Assembly (NCBI GenBank): GCA_023150945.1
Contig: JAKLJX010000013.1
Location: 1-64,000, forward strand
Direction of reading: 5' to 3'
DNA from: a bacterium
GTDB lineage: Bacteria > Zhuqueibacterota > Zhuqueibacteria > Zhuqueibacterales > Zhuqueibacteraceae
DNA: 64,000 nt
Shown here: piece by piece, positions 1 through 7,535 of the stretch
Layout of the letters: each line of letters begins with the position of its first letter
Position numbering within the stretch: position 1 is the first letter of the stretch
Translations under genes and position numbers: made by a program
Notes under the pieces: generated by a model
Databases searched by the model: none
Seen by the model: the letters and a program-made list of their open reading frames with translations, nothing else
Told to the model about the DNA's origin: nothing

Positions 1-2
1 GC

Positions 3-713
3 TTGCGCCTGCCTCACATCAAAACGATTTTGACGGTGGCAGTCGCCGAGGCGGAACAGCATGCCCACAGCCATCTCAGCTTTCTGGATGCGCTGCTGGA
101 AGAAGAAGTCGCGCACAAAGAACAACGCCGGGTGGAGACCGCACTGAAGATCTCCGGCCTGCCGTTCATCAAAACCATCGATGAGTTCGACTTCACCTTT
201 CAGCCCAAGCTCGATCGCCAGCGGGTGATGTCGCTCTTCGATCTCACTTTCATCCAGCAACGCGCCAATGTCTTCCTGCTGGGCCCGCCAGGCGTGGGCA
301 AGACCCATCTCGCGGTGGCGCTCGCGGTCAAGGCCAGCCAAGCCGGGATCACCATCTACTTCACCAGCATGGAAGACCTGATGAAAAAACTCAAGAACGA
401 CCGCCAGGCGGAGCGCAAAGGCCGGGGACGAAGCTATTACAAGTCCACCCTGGTGATTGTCGATGAAGTCGGCTACACGCCCATTGATCGGGAAGAATGC
501 AATCTCTTCTTTCGCTTCGTCGCCCAGCGCTATGAAAAGGCCAGCACGCTGATCACCTCGAACAAGGCGTTCACCGACTGGGCTGAGCTCTTCCACGATC
601 CCGTGATTGTCACCGCCATTCTCGACCGTCTCCTGCACCACAGCGTCGTCATCAACATCAAAGGCCAAAGCTACCGCCTCAAAGACAAAACCGACAAGGA
701 GGCCGTCAAGTGA
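3..713 (+). CDS. istB: IS21-family helper ATPase IstB (5' end outside window)
   Basis: ATP-binding helper of an IS21-type transposon, which works with the IstA transposase in target selection and strand transfer. The AAA+ core is visible: Walker A GPPGVGKTHLA near residue 94, Walker B LVIVDEVG near residue 151, and the usual IstB ending with an ILDRLLHHS helix and a basic tail. Only 236 residues can be read from a TTG at the very edge. IstB proteins are normally around 250 residues, so the true start and istA should lie upstream of the window. The gene is followed by the transposon's right end. Confidence 0.9.
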   Translation: MRLPHIKTILTVAVAEAEQHAHSHLSFLDALLEEEVAHKEQRRVETALKISGLPFIKTIDEFDFTFQPKLDRQRVMSLFDLTFIQQRANVFLLGPPGVGKTHLAVALAVKASQAGITIYFTSMEDLMKKLKNDRQAERKGRGRSYYKSTLVIVDEVGYTPIDREECNLFFRFVAQRYEKASTLITSNKAFTDWAELFHDPVIVTAILDRLLHHSVVINIKGQSYRLKDKTDKEAVK

Positions 714-786
714 CCACCTAATCACCTCCCCAAAGTGGTATACTTTTCACGACCACGTTTGGTATACTTTTACAAGACCATTGACA
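714..786 (+). mobile_element. Right end of the IS21-type element
   Basis: Two copies of GGTATACTTTT lie at 737-747 and 761-771, 24 bp apart, each followed by a GACCA-like word. Repeated terminal blocks of this kind are typical of IS21-family ends. The outer boundary is placed near 786 (TTGACA) for two reasons. Its complement begins TGTCAATGG, in keeping with TGT-starting IS21 termini. From about 785 onward the sequence matches the group II intron tail copy at 2785-2994. The left end is not in the window, so target duplication cannot be checked. Confidence 0.6.
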
Positions 787-995
787 CTGACAGGGATACG
801 CAGCCTGCAAAGGAAACTTGTGCTGGACATGCCGATCCAGATTACACGAGCAAACCTCCCTGCGGGGAATAGCGAAGTCGCGCAGTAAAAACTGTGCGAT
901 TGCGGAAGCGAGTATTGCTGAAGGGCCCGGTGCGGGAAAACTGCACGCGGGAATCTGTGCGGGGGGCACGGAGAAACCCGTGCCCCTACCGCGAC
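787..995 (+). ncRNA. Group II intron 3' remnant, domains V-VI (copy 1)
   Basis: A domain V-like hairpin lies at about 922-955: two stem segments, an A-rich GAAAA loop, and a bulge on the 3' side. A domain VI-like stem at about 960-990 pairs GGGGGCACGG with CCCGTGCCCC. An unpaired A at 988 sits 7 nt before an AC 3' end at 995, as expected for a branch point. A second copy with the same architecture lies at 2785-2994. There is no reverse transcriptase gene and no 5' domain, so this is a truncated intron, cut on its 5' side by the IS21 end. The base of domain V has non-canonical pairs, so the remnant may be degenerate. Confidence 0.55.
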
Positions 996-1026
996 GCGTG
1001 GCGGACTGAAAAATGGTTCGGAACCA

Positions 1027-1362
1027 ATGAACATCCTTGAAGAGATTGCGTCGAAAGCCATCCGTTCTGGTGGCAACGCCTTGGAAATCGAGCATAAAGA
1101 TGGCTATGAGGAAATATTTCCGGTGAGCGGCTCGATCGGTACCAGCGTTGGTTTCCGGCTGAAAAGCTCCAGCGAGCAAGCCAAGTCATTGCTAGCTGAC
1201 CTATCCAGTATCGCGAAAAGAAAGAGACGCATTAGTGTTGATGGTCGAGAATACGAACTCCGATGCCGCGTGTACGATAATTTTGATGAGCACGCGTTTC
1301 GACTGCACTGGAGGCTCGTAGAGCCTGCTTCTCACGGCCGCGTCCGGAGGGACGGCTCGTAA
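1027..1362 (+). CDS. Small unknown protein, first gene of cassette array
   Basis: 111-residue soluble protein with no signal peptide or TM segment and no recognised domain. It is rich in charged residues, including a KRKRRIS stretch near residue 69. It begins 32 bp after the intron tail at 995 and ends 35 bp before a large imperfect palindrome at 1398-1524. That gives the one-ORF-plus-3'-palindrome layout of an integron gene cassette. The start ATG sits just after the small palindrome GGTTCGGAACC. Function unknown. Confidence 0.6.
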   Translation: MNILEEIASKAIRSGGNALEIEHKDGYEEIFPVSGSIGTSVGFRLKSSSEQAKSLLADLSSIAKRKRRISVDGREYELRCRVYDNFDEHAFRLHWRLVEPASHGRVRRDGS

Positions 1363-1397
1363 GGAATCAAATCGAACCATCAAAAAAAGAGGCGTTT

Positions 1398-1524
1398 CCC
1401 TAACTTGGCTTGCTCGGGACGCTGCCGCGCCCGATCATTTTTCGAATTGTGCAATTCTCAACTTCAATGGCGTCGCCGAGTGGTGTCGCAGAGCGCGGCA
1501 GCGCCCGGGAAGCCTACGTTAGCA
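1398..1524 (+). other. attC-like recombination site 1
   Basis: Long imperfect inverted repeat. The left arm starts CCCTAAC at 1398 and runs through GGCTTGCTCGGGACGCTGCC. The right arm is its near reverse complement, ending in GTTAGC at 1518-1523. Arms of about 30 bp enclose a spacer of about 60 bp. The outer CTAAC / GTTAG pair and the length of about 127 bp fit an integron attC (59-base element), although the terminal bases deviate from the RYYYAAC/GTTRRRY consensus. It lies directly downstream of the small gene at 1027. Confidence 0.55.
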
Positions 1525-1575
1525 ATTCTGTTATTCAAGAGTCACTAGCATAGAAGAAGCTATGTGGAGGTGCAT

Positions 1576-2502
1576 ATGAAGAATGTGACTGTATGCGGCT
1601 ACATTTTACTGATGATTTCCGTGTGTGCCGCTTCACTTTACTGCCAGGATAGGTACGCAACCAAACAGCTCACTTCCGACTCCACGCGAGAAGGATTCCC
1701 TTCATGGTCGCCGGACGGGAAAACAATCGTCTATTCGTTCTTCAACATCATTGATGGGAGACCGGTACACGGATCGCAAAAAATACCGTCCAGTGGTGGA
1801 ACCCCGGTCCAGTTCACGGACTTTCCAACTGAGCATCCGCAGTGGTCGCCCGATGGTCGCTTCATCGTTTTTGACGCTGACACCGGCGCGAGCATAAAGA
1901 TGATAGGGGCAGAAGGAGGAAACCCGGTCAAGTTTCTTCCCGACTCAATAGGTATTCACAATGGCGGTCTCCCTTGTTGGTCTCCGGACGGTGCACATAT
2001 CGCGTTTAAAAGCGGAATCACCTCATCTCTCTATGTTTATGAGGTCAAGACAAGCAGCGTTGCGAAGATATTTTACGAAGAAGGGATGCTTCCGCTTCCG
2101 GGCTGCTGGTCGCGTGATGGGAAATGGATCCTCATAACGCTTATGGACAGAAAATCTCGAAAGTCGACCATGTGGAAAATCTCCTCGGACGGCAAAGAGA
2201 GACAACAAATCACCGGACATCATGACGGATTCTACCGATACTTGGCTCTCTCGCCTGACGGTATCTTGTTGGTCTATGCGGCCATGGAAGAAAAAAGGCT
2301 TGGTTTGTGGATCATGCTCGCCGAAGGAGGAAGATCACTTCCACTTGCGATAACACGCGGAGATCACAATGAATGTCCAGCCTGGTCACCCGATGGGAAA
2401 CGGCTTGCGTTTGCGAGTGGCCGAACGGGCAGAGGGGACATTTATGTAATGGAGATTGACACAGAGAGAGTCAAAGCAGAATTGGAGTTACTCAACCAGT
2501 GA
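1576..2502 (+). CDS. Exported TolB-like PD40 beta-propeller protein
   Basis: 308 residues. An N-terminal Sec signal of about 20 residues ends near SLYCQD. The rest is about six PD40/WD40-like blades marked by WSPDGK-type motifs (FPSWSPDGK, HPQWSPDGR, LPCWSPDG, CWSRDGK, LALSPDG, CPAWSPDGK). Such propellers are found in TolB and in many periplasmic or surface binding proteins; no enzyme domain is attached. The ATG at 1576 is chosen because GGAGG lies 6 bp upstream. It is flanked by attC-like sites at 1398-1524 and 2546-2638, so it is probably a cassette gene. The partner or ligand cannot be told from sequence. Confidence 0.8.
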   Translation: MKNVTVCGYILLMISVCAASLYCQDRYATKQLTSDSTREGFPSWSPDGKTIVYSFFNIIDGRPVHGSQKIPSSGGTPVQFTDFPTEHPQWSPDGRFIVFDADTGASIKMIGAEGGNPVKFLPDSIGIHNGGLPCWSPDGAHIAFKSGITSSLYVYEVKTSSVAKIFYEEGMLPLPGCWSRDGKWILITLMDRKSRKSTMWKISSDGKERQQITGHHDGFYRYLALSPDGILLVYAAMEEKRLGLWIMLAEGGRSLPLAITRGDHNECPAWSPDGKRLAFASGRTGRGDIYVMEIDTERVKAELELLNQ

Positions 2503-2545
2503 GCCGCGTGCTCATGAGTGTCAGGGTCAACATTGCCCTGTACAC

Positions 2546-2638
2546 TGCTAACGATCTAAGAATTTATGTGGCGCGATGAGTTCAGAAGAGCCGTTGGCGC
2601 TGAGTCAGTGTGAGCCGCCGCATAATTCTTCGTTGAAC
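2546..2638 (+). other. attC-like recombination site 2
   Basis: Imperfect palindrome of about 93 bp. The left arm starts TGCTAAC (2546-2552) and continues AAGAATTTATGTGGCGC. The right arm is GCCGCCGCATAATTCTTC and ends in GTTGAAC (2632-2638), which fits the GTTRRRY core. Both arms and the length closely match the site at 7187-7278, as expected of sibling attC sites from one integron. It lies 44 bp after the stop of the PD40 gene. Confidence 0.65.
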
Positions 2639-2784
2639 GAAGCGCTTCCTTATTGGATTGAGCTTTGCATCAAGGATGGGTGGGGAGGCAGAGGGTGACA
2701 GCGATAAGCCGGCTCTGCCGCCAGCTTCTTCATCGTGCTTGATGACCTTACCCCGGTCTATCAACGCGCCTATACGGCAAAGGG

Positions 2785-2994
2785 GCTGACGGTGATACGA
2801 AACCTGCAAAGGAAACTTGTTCCGGACACGCAGATCTGGATCATACAAGCCAACCTCCCTGCGGGTAATAGCGATGTCGAGCAGCGCAAGCAGCTCGATT
2901 GCGGAAGCGAGTATTGCTGAAGGGCCCGGTGCGGGAAAACTGCACGCGGGAATCTGTGCGGGGGGCACGGAGAAACCCGTGTCCCTACCGCGAC
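2785..2994 (+). ncRNA. Group II intron 3' remnant, domains V-VI (copy 2)
   Basis: Homologous to 785-995 over its whole length. It has the same domain V-like hairpin (about 2920-2954). The domain VI-like stem has GGGGGCACGG paired to CCCGTGTCCC with one G-U substitution. The unpaired A at 2987 is again exactly 7 nt from the AC end at 2994. Preservation of pairing between diverged copies supports a structured RNA. It lies about 150 bp downstream of attC-like site 2 and 65 bp before the NACHT gene. That position is reminiscent of group IIC-attC introns, which insert at attC sites; the class assignment is inference. Confidence 0.55.
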
Positions 2995-3059
2995 GGCGTG
3001 TTGAAGAATGCCTGTAGAATCAGAATCTGCCAATAAATTAGTGAAGGACACTGTTTTCA

Positions 3060-5396
3060 ATGGATTGGCATAAACTGTGGTCAGATTATCAGACTCTAAT
3101 CGTTGCCGTTGCTTCTGTAATAGCGACGATGATAGCAAAACAAATACTTCCTTGGCTTTGGAAAAATATAGTAGCACGCGCATGGGTTTTTATAGCGCGA
3201 CACTCAGGTAGTCGATGGCGAACACGAAGTTTTCGCAAAAACTACTTAAACTGGCTAATCGAGGAAAATCGGTATTTAGAAATACGAGGACTACGAACGC
3301 GTGCTCCAATTTCGATAGAGTTAGAAGACGTTTACGTATCTCTGAAAGCTAAATCTACCCAATATTCTCAATCTGATCTTTTGAAAAAGACTGATTCTGA
3401 AATAGCTAATGAGCATGAAAGTATCCCAGTATTAAAAGCGTTGACACAAAATAAACGCATTGTAATCTTAGGGCATCCCGGCTCGGGCAAAACTACTTTA
3501 TTACGATTTTTAGCCGTAACCTTCGCTCGACTTCAAAGAGCCGCCAAAAATAAAGGAGACAACCGCAAGTTATTGCAAAAAAGACTCGATGGATATTGGG
3601 GATCACAACGAAATAGATTTGGATTTGTGAAGGCAAATGATATCCCCTTCCCTTTGTATATGCCCCTTCGAGCAATAACTATTGACGAAATCTCCGATGG
3701 CAGTGCCTTGAATGAGTGTTTTCTAGGTCGTTATTTTAAAGATGATTACCCAAATGATTTTGTCAATAACATTTTTCGGGATGGAAAATGCATCGTTTTG
3801 TTCGACGGGCTTGATGAGGTTAGGGGAAACGAAGGGCGACGAAAGATTGTTGAGTGGATTGAAGAGTTAGTAGCACATTACCCGGAGAATCGATATGTTG
3901 TTGCTTCCCGAATAGTGGGCTATTCCACTCCTTTAGCTGGAGGATTTAAAACTCTAACGCTGGAAGACTTTAACAATAGAGACATAACCCGATTTATACA
4001 GGCCTGGTATCAAACAGTGGAGATGCATAGCAAAGAACAAAACCCTATTGTCCTTTACCATGCGAAGGAGAGTGCAGATGCTTTGATTCGCACAATTTTG
4101 AACAACAGGAAAATACGTCATTTGGCGATCAATCCATTAATGTTATCAATCATAGCGCTTGTACATCGATATAGAACTAAATTACCGGAACGACGAGTAG
4201 ACTTATATGATGAATGTACACAAGTATTACTCGGCTATTGGGACGAGGCTAAAGGTATAGCAGGTGACTTACCGCCTGTTAAGAAAAGACTAACTCTTGA
4301 ACCGATAGCTCATAAGATGCAAATACAAAACTCACCAGAGCTTACTCGTGTTGAAATAGAGCAGATTCTCGAAAGTGAATTACCTAAAATTGGGGGAACT
4401 AAAGACGACACAAAAGACTTTGTTGACGAAATACGAGAACGAAGTGGGTTGTTAGTAGAGCGCGGGCCGGATGTGTTTTCCTTTTCTCATCTTACATTTC
4501 AAGAATATCTTTCTGCCAGTCATGTATGCCGAAATAGCAAAGAATCGCTATTGTTGGATCATGTTAATGATGATCGCTGGCATGAAGTCATATTGCTATA
4601 TTGTGGTATGACAGATGCTACGGAGTTCGTCAAAACTTTATTATCTATTCCAGATGATATTTTTCATTCGCACTTTCTTTTGGCTGGACGCTGTATAAAT
4701 GAGGCCTTAAAGATTGACGCTAGTACTAAAAGGAATGTTACTACACAATTACAGGAGCTTTTATTTACCAGCCCGTTTAAGGCATGCCGAACAACCATTT
4801 CGTCAGTATTACAGCGATTAGATCCACAAGCAACGCTGAAACTATTGCTTAAAAAGTGTGAAGACTCAGACAAATCGTCTCGAACTAGCTTGATAGAAGC
4901 ATTAAGCTACTTTGCAGATTTCTTAACTGAAGAGGCTTGCTTAAAGTTACTTAATGACACTGATATTGGTATGAAAGTTATGATGTTGCGTGCTCTCACA
5001 AAGCGGAATACTCTAAGCGATGAATTAGTTGAGGCTATTGTTAAGCAAATTAGCGACAATAATGCAAATGTACGTCTGAAGGCGGTTTCTTGTTTGCATA
5101 ATAAAAGTCAATATATTGTTGCATACAAAGCATTAACACAAGCCTTATTATTTGACGAAGATGCAAGCGTTAGAAGTGCAGTGGCAGAAGTTTTGGAGAA
5201 TTACGATACCCACTCCAATATTTTAATCTATATTGGATTAGGAATTTTTGATCGGGAAGGTAGAGTTGCGATTCTTTCTGGAAATACTTTGTTGCATTTG
5301 TGGTTTAACTTGAAGTGGTATCGTATAGTTCATATTACGTTTCGGTCGTTTCTAGAAGTGATTAAATTCCTTCCCAAAGCAGAACTTCGCCATTGA
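3060..5396 (+). CDS. Membrane-anchored NACHT NTPase (STAND family) with HEAT-like C-terminus
   Basis: 778 residues. A TM helix (about 12-30) and a basic juxtamembrane stretch are followed by a NACHT module: Walker A GHPGSGKTT at 138-146, Walker B/NACHT signature FDGLDE at 248-253, and a sensor-like ASRIVGYS. A helical region and HEAT-like repeats run from about 560 to the end. STAND NTPases of this layout act as regulated switches, and bacterial NACHT proteins include antiphage sensors. Defence here is inferred from family and cassette context only. The coding DNA is clearly AT-richer than the chromosome. The downstream HEAT gene is in the same frame after one TGA. No strong Shine-Dalgarno precedes the ATG. 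Confidence 0.8.
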   Translation: MDWHKLWSDYQTLIVAVASVIATMIAKQILPWLWKNIVARAWVFIARHSGSRWRTRSFRKNYLNWLIEENRYLEIRGLRTRAPISIELEDVYVSLKAKSTQYSQSDLLKKTDSEIANEHESIPVLKALTQNKRIVILGHPGSGKTTLLRFLAVTFARLQRAAKNKGDNRKLLQKRLDGYWGSQRNRFGFVKANDIPFPLYMPLRAITIDEISDGSALNECFLGRYFKDDYPNDFVNNIFRDGKCIVLFDGLDEVRGNEGRRKIVEWIEELVAHYPENRYVVASRIVGYSTPLAGGFKTLTLEDFNNRDITRFIQAWYQTVEMHSKEQNPIVLYHAKESADALIRTILNNRKIRHLAINPLMLSIIALVHRYRTKLPERRVDLYDECTQVLLGYWDEAKGIAGDLPPVKKRLTLEPIAHKMQIQNSPELTRVEIEQILESELPKIGGTKDDTKDFVDEIRERSGLLVERGPDVFSFSHLTFQEYLSASHVCRNSKESLLLDHVNDDRWHEVILLYCGMTDATEFVKTLLSIPDDIFHSHFLLAGRCINEALKIDASTKRNVTTQLQELLFTSPFKACRTTISSVLQRLDPQATLKLLLKKCEDSDKSSRTSLIEALSYFADFLTEEACLKLLNDTDIGMKVMMLRALTKRNTLSDELVEAIVKQISDNNANVRLKAVSCLHNKSQYIVAYKALTQALLFDEDASVRSAVAEVLENYDTHSNILIYIGLGIFDREGRVAILSGNTLLHLWFNLKWYRIVHITFRSFLEVIKFLPKAELRH

Positions 5397-5426
5397 ACTT
5401 TTTGTGCGATATCTGCGGGAATTGCA

Positions 5427-6266
5427 ATGATTGTTGCGCTGATTAGCATTTTACCTCTTTACCCTATTCTTCCTCTAAAACGAGAAACCAACCTTTTGAA
5501 ATTAATAAAACATTTCTATTGGTATTTGTTTTGGCTCATAGCTTTTCTCGCAAAGCCATTCTTGTTTTTATTTTCGATGCCAAAGGAAGAGCTGAATTTT
5601 TATACATCTTTTTATAGAAGCTTGTTAGGGCCCGTTTTGAAAGATGAACGAGCAGTGATTCTAATACGACCTTACCTAAAAAAATATTCAACTAGGTATC
5701 AATTCATTCTTTTACGTCATCCCATTGTTTATGATACCAAACCGATGTATGAGTTGGTTGAAGATTTGAAGGAAATCTTCTGTAATGCGCCATCTCACGA
5801 TGATAAGTGGGCAGTAGCAAACATTTTGACAAGGCTAGCTTCAGACAAAGCGCTACAGTTATTTGCGGAGTTTATTGAAAAATCAAATTCTGTTGAAACC
5901 AAAGAAGTTGCATTAAATGCCTTTCTTTTATTGAAAGAAAGCCTGGATGATAATTGTATTCATGTTATACAACAGTCACTTAAAAGTGAACCACCTGCCC
6001 TGAGGGCAATGGCATGTTTTGTACTCGGCTCCCTTAGGAATAAAGACGAATTACATATCTTACATCAGTTAACCCATGACGAAAATTTTGATGTCAAATC
6101 TTCAGCATGTCGGGCATTGAGTAGAATTGGCTCGCCAGAATCAATTCACTTTCTAAAAAATCTATTATCGGATACTGATGAAGAAATACGCGATATTGCC
6201 TATGATGCCTTGTGGCAAATCTGTAGACAAAATTCTGTTAAACTAACACAAAATCAAATATCATGA
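5427..6266 (+). CDS. HEAT-repeat protein with hydrophobic N-terminus
   Basis: 279 residues. Hydrophobic segments at about 1-18 and 30-55 (one or two TM helices) precede alpha-helical HEAT/PBS-lyase-like repeats from about 110 on, with units such as VRAMACFVLGSL-type helices and a final DTDEEIRDIAYDALW. It lies in exactly the same reading frame as the NACHT gene. The 30-nt gap (T-F-C-A-I-S-A-G-I-A) is open after the single TGA at 5394-5396. It may therefore be a separate partner gene or the C-terminal half of a once-single protein of about 1068 residues. The start ATG has only a weak GGGA upstream. Confidence 0.65.
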   Translation: MIVALISILPLYPILPLKRETNLLKLIKHFYWYLFWLIAFLAKPFLFLFSMPKEELNFYTSFYRSLLGPVLKDERAVILIRPYLKKYSTRYQFILLRHPIVYDTKPMYELVEDLKEIFCNAPSHDDKWAVANILTRLASDKALQLFAEFIEKSNSVETKEVALNAFLLLKESLDDNCIHVIQQSLKSEPPALRAMACFVLGSLRNKDELHILHQLTHDENFDVKSSACRALSRIGSPESIHFLKNLLSDTDEEIRDIAYDALWQICRQNSVKLTQNQIS

Positions 6267-6280
6267 TGTTTCTAATTTGC

Positions 6281-6344
6281 TTCTAACAAAGCAAAGGATA
6301 GAAGATAAAGTCATTGATGCTTTGTGGCTAAGCTCGTGTTAGCC
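6281..6344 (+). other. attC-like recombination site 3 (weak)
   Basis: A left TTCTAAC AAAGCA and a right TGCTTT ... GTTAGCC make a short imperfect palindrome of about 64 bp, 15 bp after the HEAT gene. The outer CTAAC/GTTAG pair and inner AAAGCA/TGCTTT pair match attC organisation, but the right side also forms its own GGCTAA/TTAGCC hairpin. It is less convincing than the other sites. Confidence 0.4.
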
Positions 6345-6400
6345 GCGTCTTGGTTTTTGAAGAGCAGCATAGGCGTTCCAAATTCGAAAGATGTATTTCT

Positions 6401-7192
6401 ATGAGAACACTTGTATTGGTAGCCTTGTGTCTGTGTCAACAGATAGCTTATTCTCAGATCGAACGTGACAGCACAAGACAAAACGTGAAACCAACGCAGA
6501 CTATTCGAGTAGATTCTTCCAAAGGAGCACAAAAAGCGGACATACAAATCGATTCACTTGCAAAGCGGCCAATACCATCTACATCGCTATTGCAAACTAG
6601 TACCACTAATAATAGGGACTTCATATCAAGGCATGGATCATGGCTTTTTCCTGCGATTGCAACGATACTTCAAGCGATCATTTTAGTATGGGGTGGTAGT
6701 TGGTGGGTCGGCAGGAAATTGGGCAGTTTGGAGGAGAAACGCGTTCGTCAAAGAATCTTGTATGAGCGAAGATATGATCTATTAAGATCATTGGTAAAGA
6801 GTGGCCTGTCGTTAATTTCGTCGACGGTATTTTACGCGAAACAACTGTCAGAGCTATCGAAACAAATGAACAATGAAGAAAAACTTAAGGAAGTAGAAAA
6901 GGCTGGTTCGGCATGGTTAGAATTGCAAAGCGAGGTGATTCTGCTTTCGGTTCAAACCAATACAGTGTTCGAGGACAAGCAAATCCAAGAAGGTATACAA
7001 GGATTTCGTAATGCTCAAAACTTAAGCCGACTTGCTGAGACAATTGCTGTGACTGAAGAGAATGATCTATGTTCGAGAATATTGCCACTTGTTGATGAGA
7101 TGCGAGCACAGCTTGATAATGTGATTGGTCGTATGAGTAAAGAGATTTCTCCTGAATTCATGCTTGGTATTGGAGACAAACAAAGCGTCTAA
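6401..7192 (+). CDS. Unknown protein with signal peptide, TM helix and coiled coil
   Basis: 263 residues. A signal peptide (about 1-19, ending AYSQ) is followed by a polar Ser/Thr/Gln-rich linker to about 80, one TM helix at about 85-105 (LFPAIATILQAIILVWGGSWW), and then a charged, probably coiled-coil cytoplasmic region. This resembles a membrane-tethered sensor or scaffold, but no family was recognised. The ATG at 6401 is preferred over an upstream GTG because it begins the signal peptide directly. The stop codon TAA lies inside the attC-like core GTCTAAC at 7187-7193, a tight arrangement common in gene cassettes. AT-rich like the NACHT cassette. Confidence 0.65.
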   Translation: MRTLVLVALCLCQQIAYSQIERDSTRQNVKPTQTIRVDSSKGAQKADIQIDSLAKRPIPSTSLLQTSTTNNRDFISRHGSWLFPAIATILQAIILVWGGSWWVGRKLGSLEEKRVRQRILYERRYDLLRSLVKSGLSLISSTVFYAKQLSELSKQMNNEEKLKEVEKAGSAWLELQSEVILLSVQTNTVFEDKQIQEGIQGFRNAQNLSRLAETIAVTEENDLCSRILPLVDEMRAQLDNVIGRMSKEISPEFMLGIGDKQSV

Positions 7193-7278
7193 CGAGATAA
7201 GAATTCGTGCGGCGCGATACCCAGCACAGACCTCCGGAATGAGCACAGCGTGAGCCGCCGCATAATTCTGCGTTGAAC
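7187..7278 (+). other. attC-like recombination site 4
   Basis: The best site in the window. GTCTAAC (7187-7193) fits RYYYAAC and GTTGAAC (7272-7278) fits GTTRRRY. Between them, arms AAGAATTCGTGCGGCGC and GCCGCCGCATAATTCTGC are imperfect complements. Its length of 92 bp and its arms almost duplicate site 2 (2546-2638). The similarity between the two continues about 40 bp downstream (AAGCGCTT ... GATCAAGGATG), after which they diverge. Confidence 0.7.
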
Positions 7279-7535
7279 TAAGCGCTTTCCTAGTTTATTT
7301 GAGCTTTGGATCAAGGATGAACCGGCGAGGTGGGGTTGAAGGCCACGGCCAAGAAGAGCCAATGGCCTTGGCTGAAGTGGGTGGAAATGTTCTTTGACAG
7401 CTTTTTCATCATGCCCGACGGTTTTTTACATGCCCAACATGCCATTGACGAACGTCCAGGGCGTACTTCTCCCGTGACACCCCAAATCTTGCCCTACGAG
7501 CAACAGGTGAATTTCAAGTCACTGCCCTGATGCGA

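Noticed and set aside
6325-6344. Hairpin GGCTAA/TTAGCC as a rho-independent terminator
   Set aside because: No adjacent T-tract; better explained as the right side of a weak attC-like site.
7330-7530. 66-residue plus-strand frame after attC-like site 4
   Set aside because: No family, no ribosome site, and it lies between a cassette boundary and an IS91 fragment.
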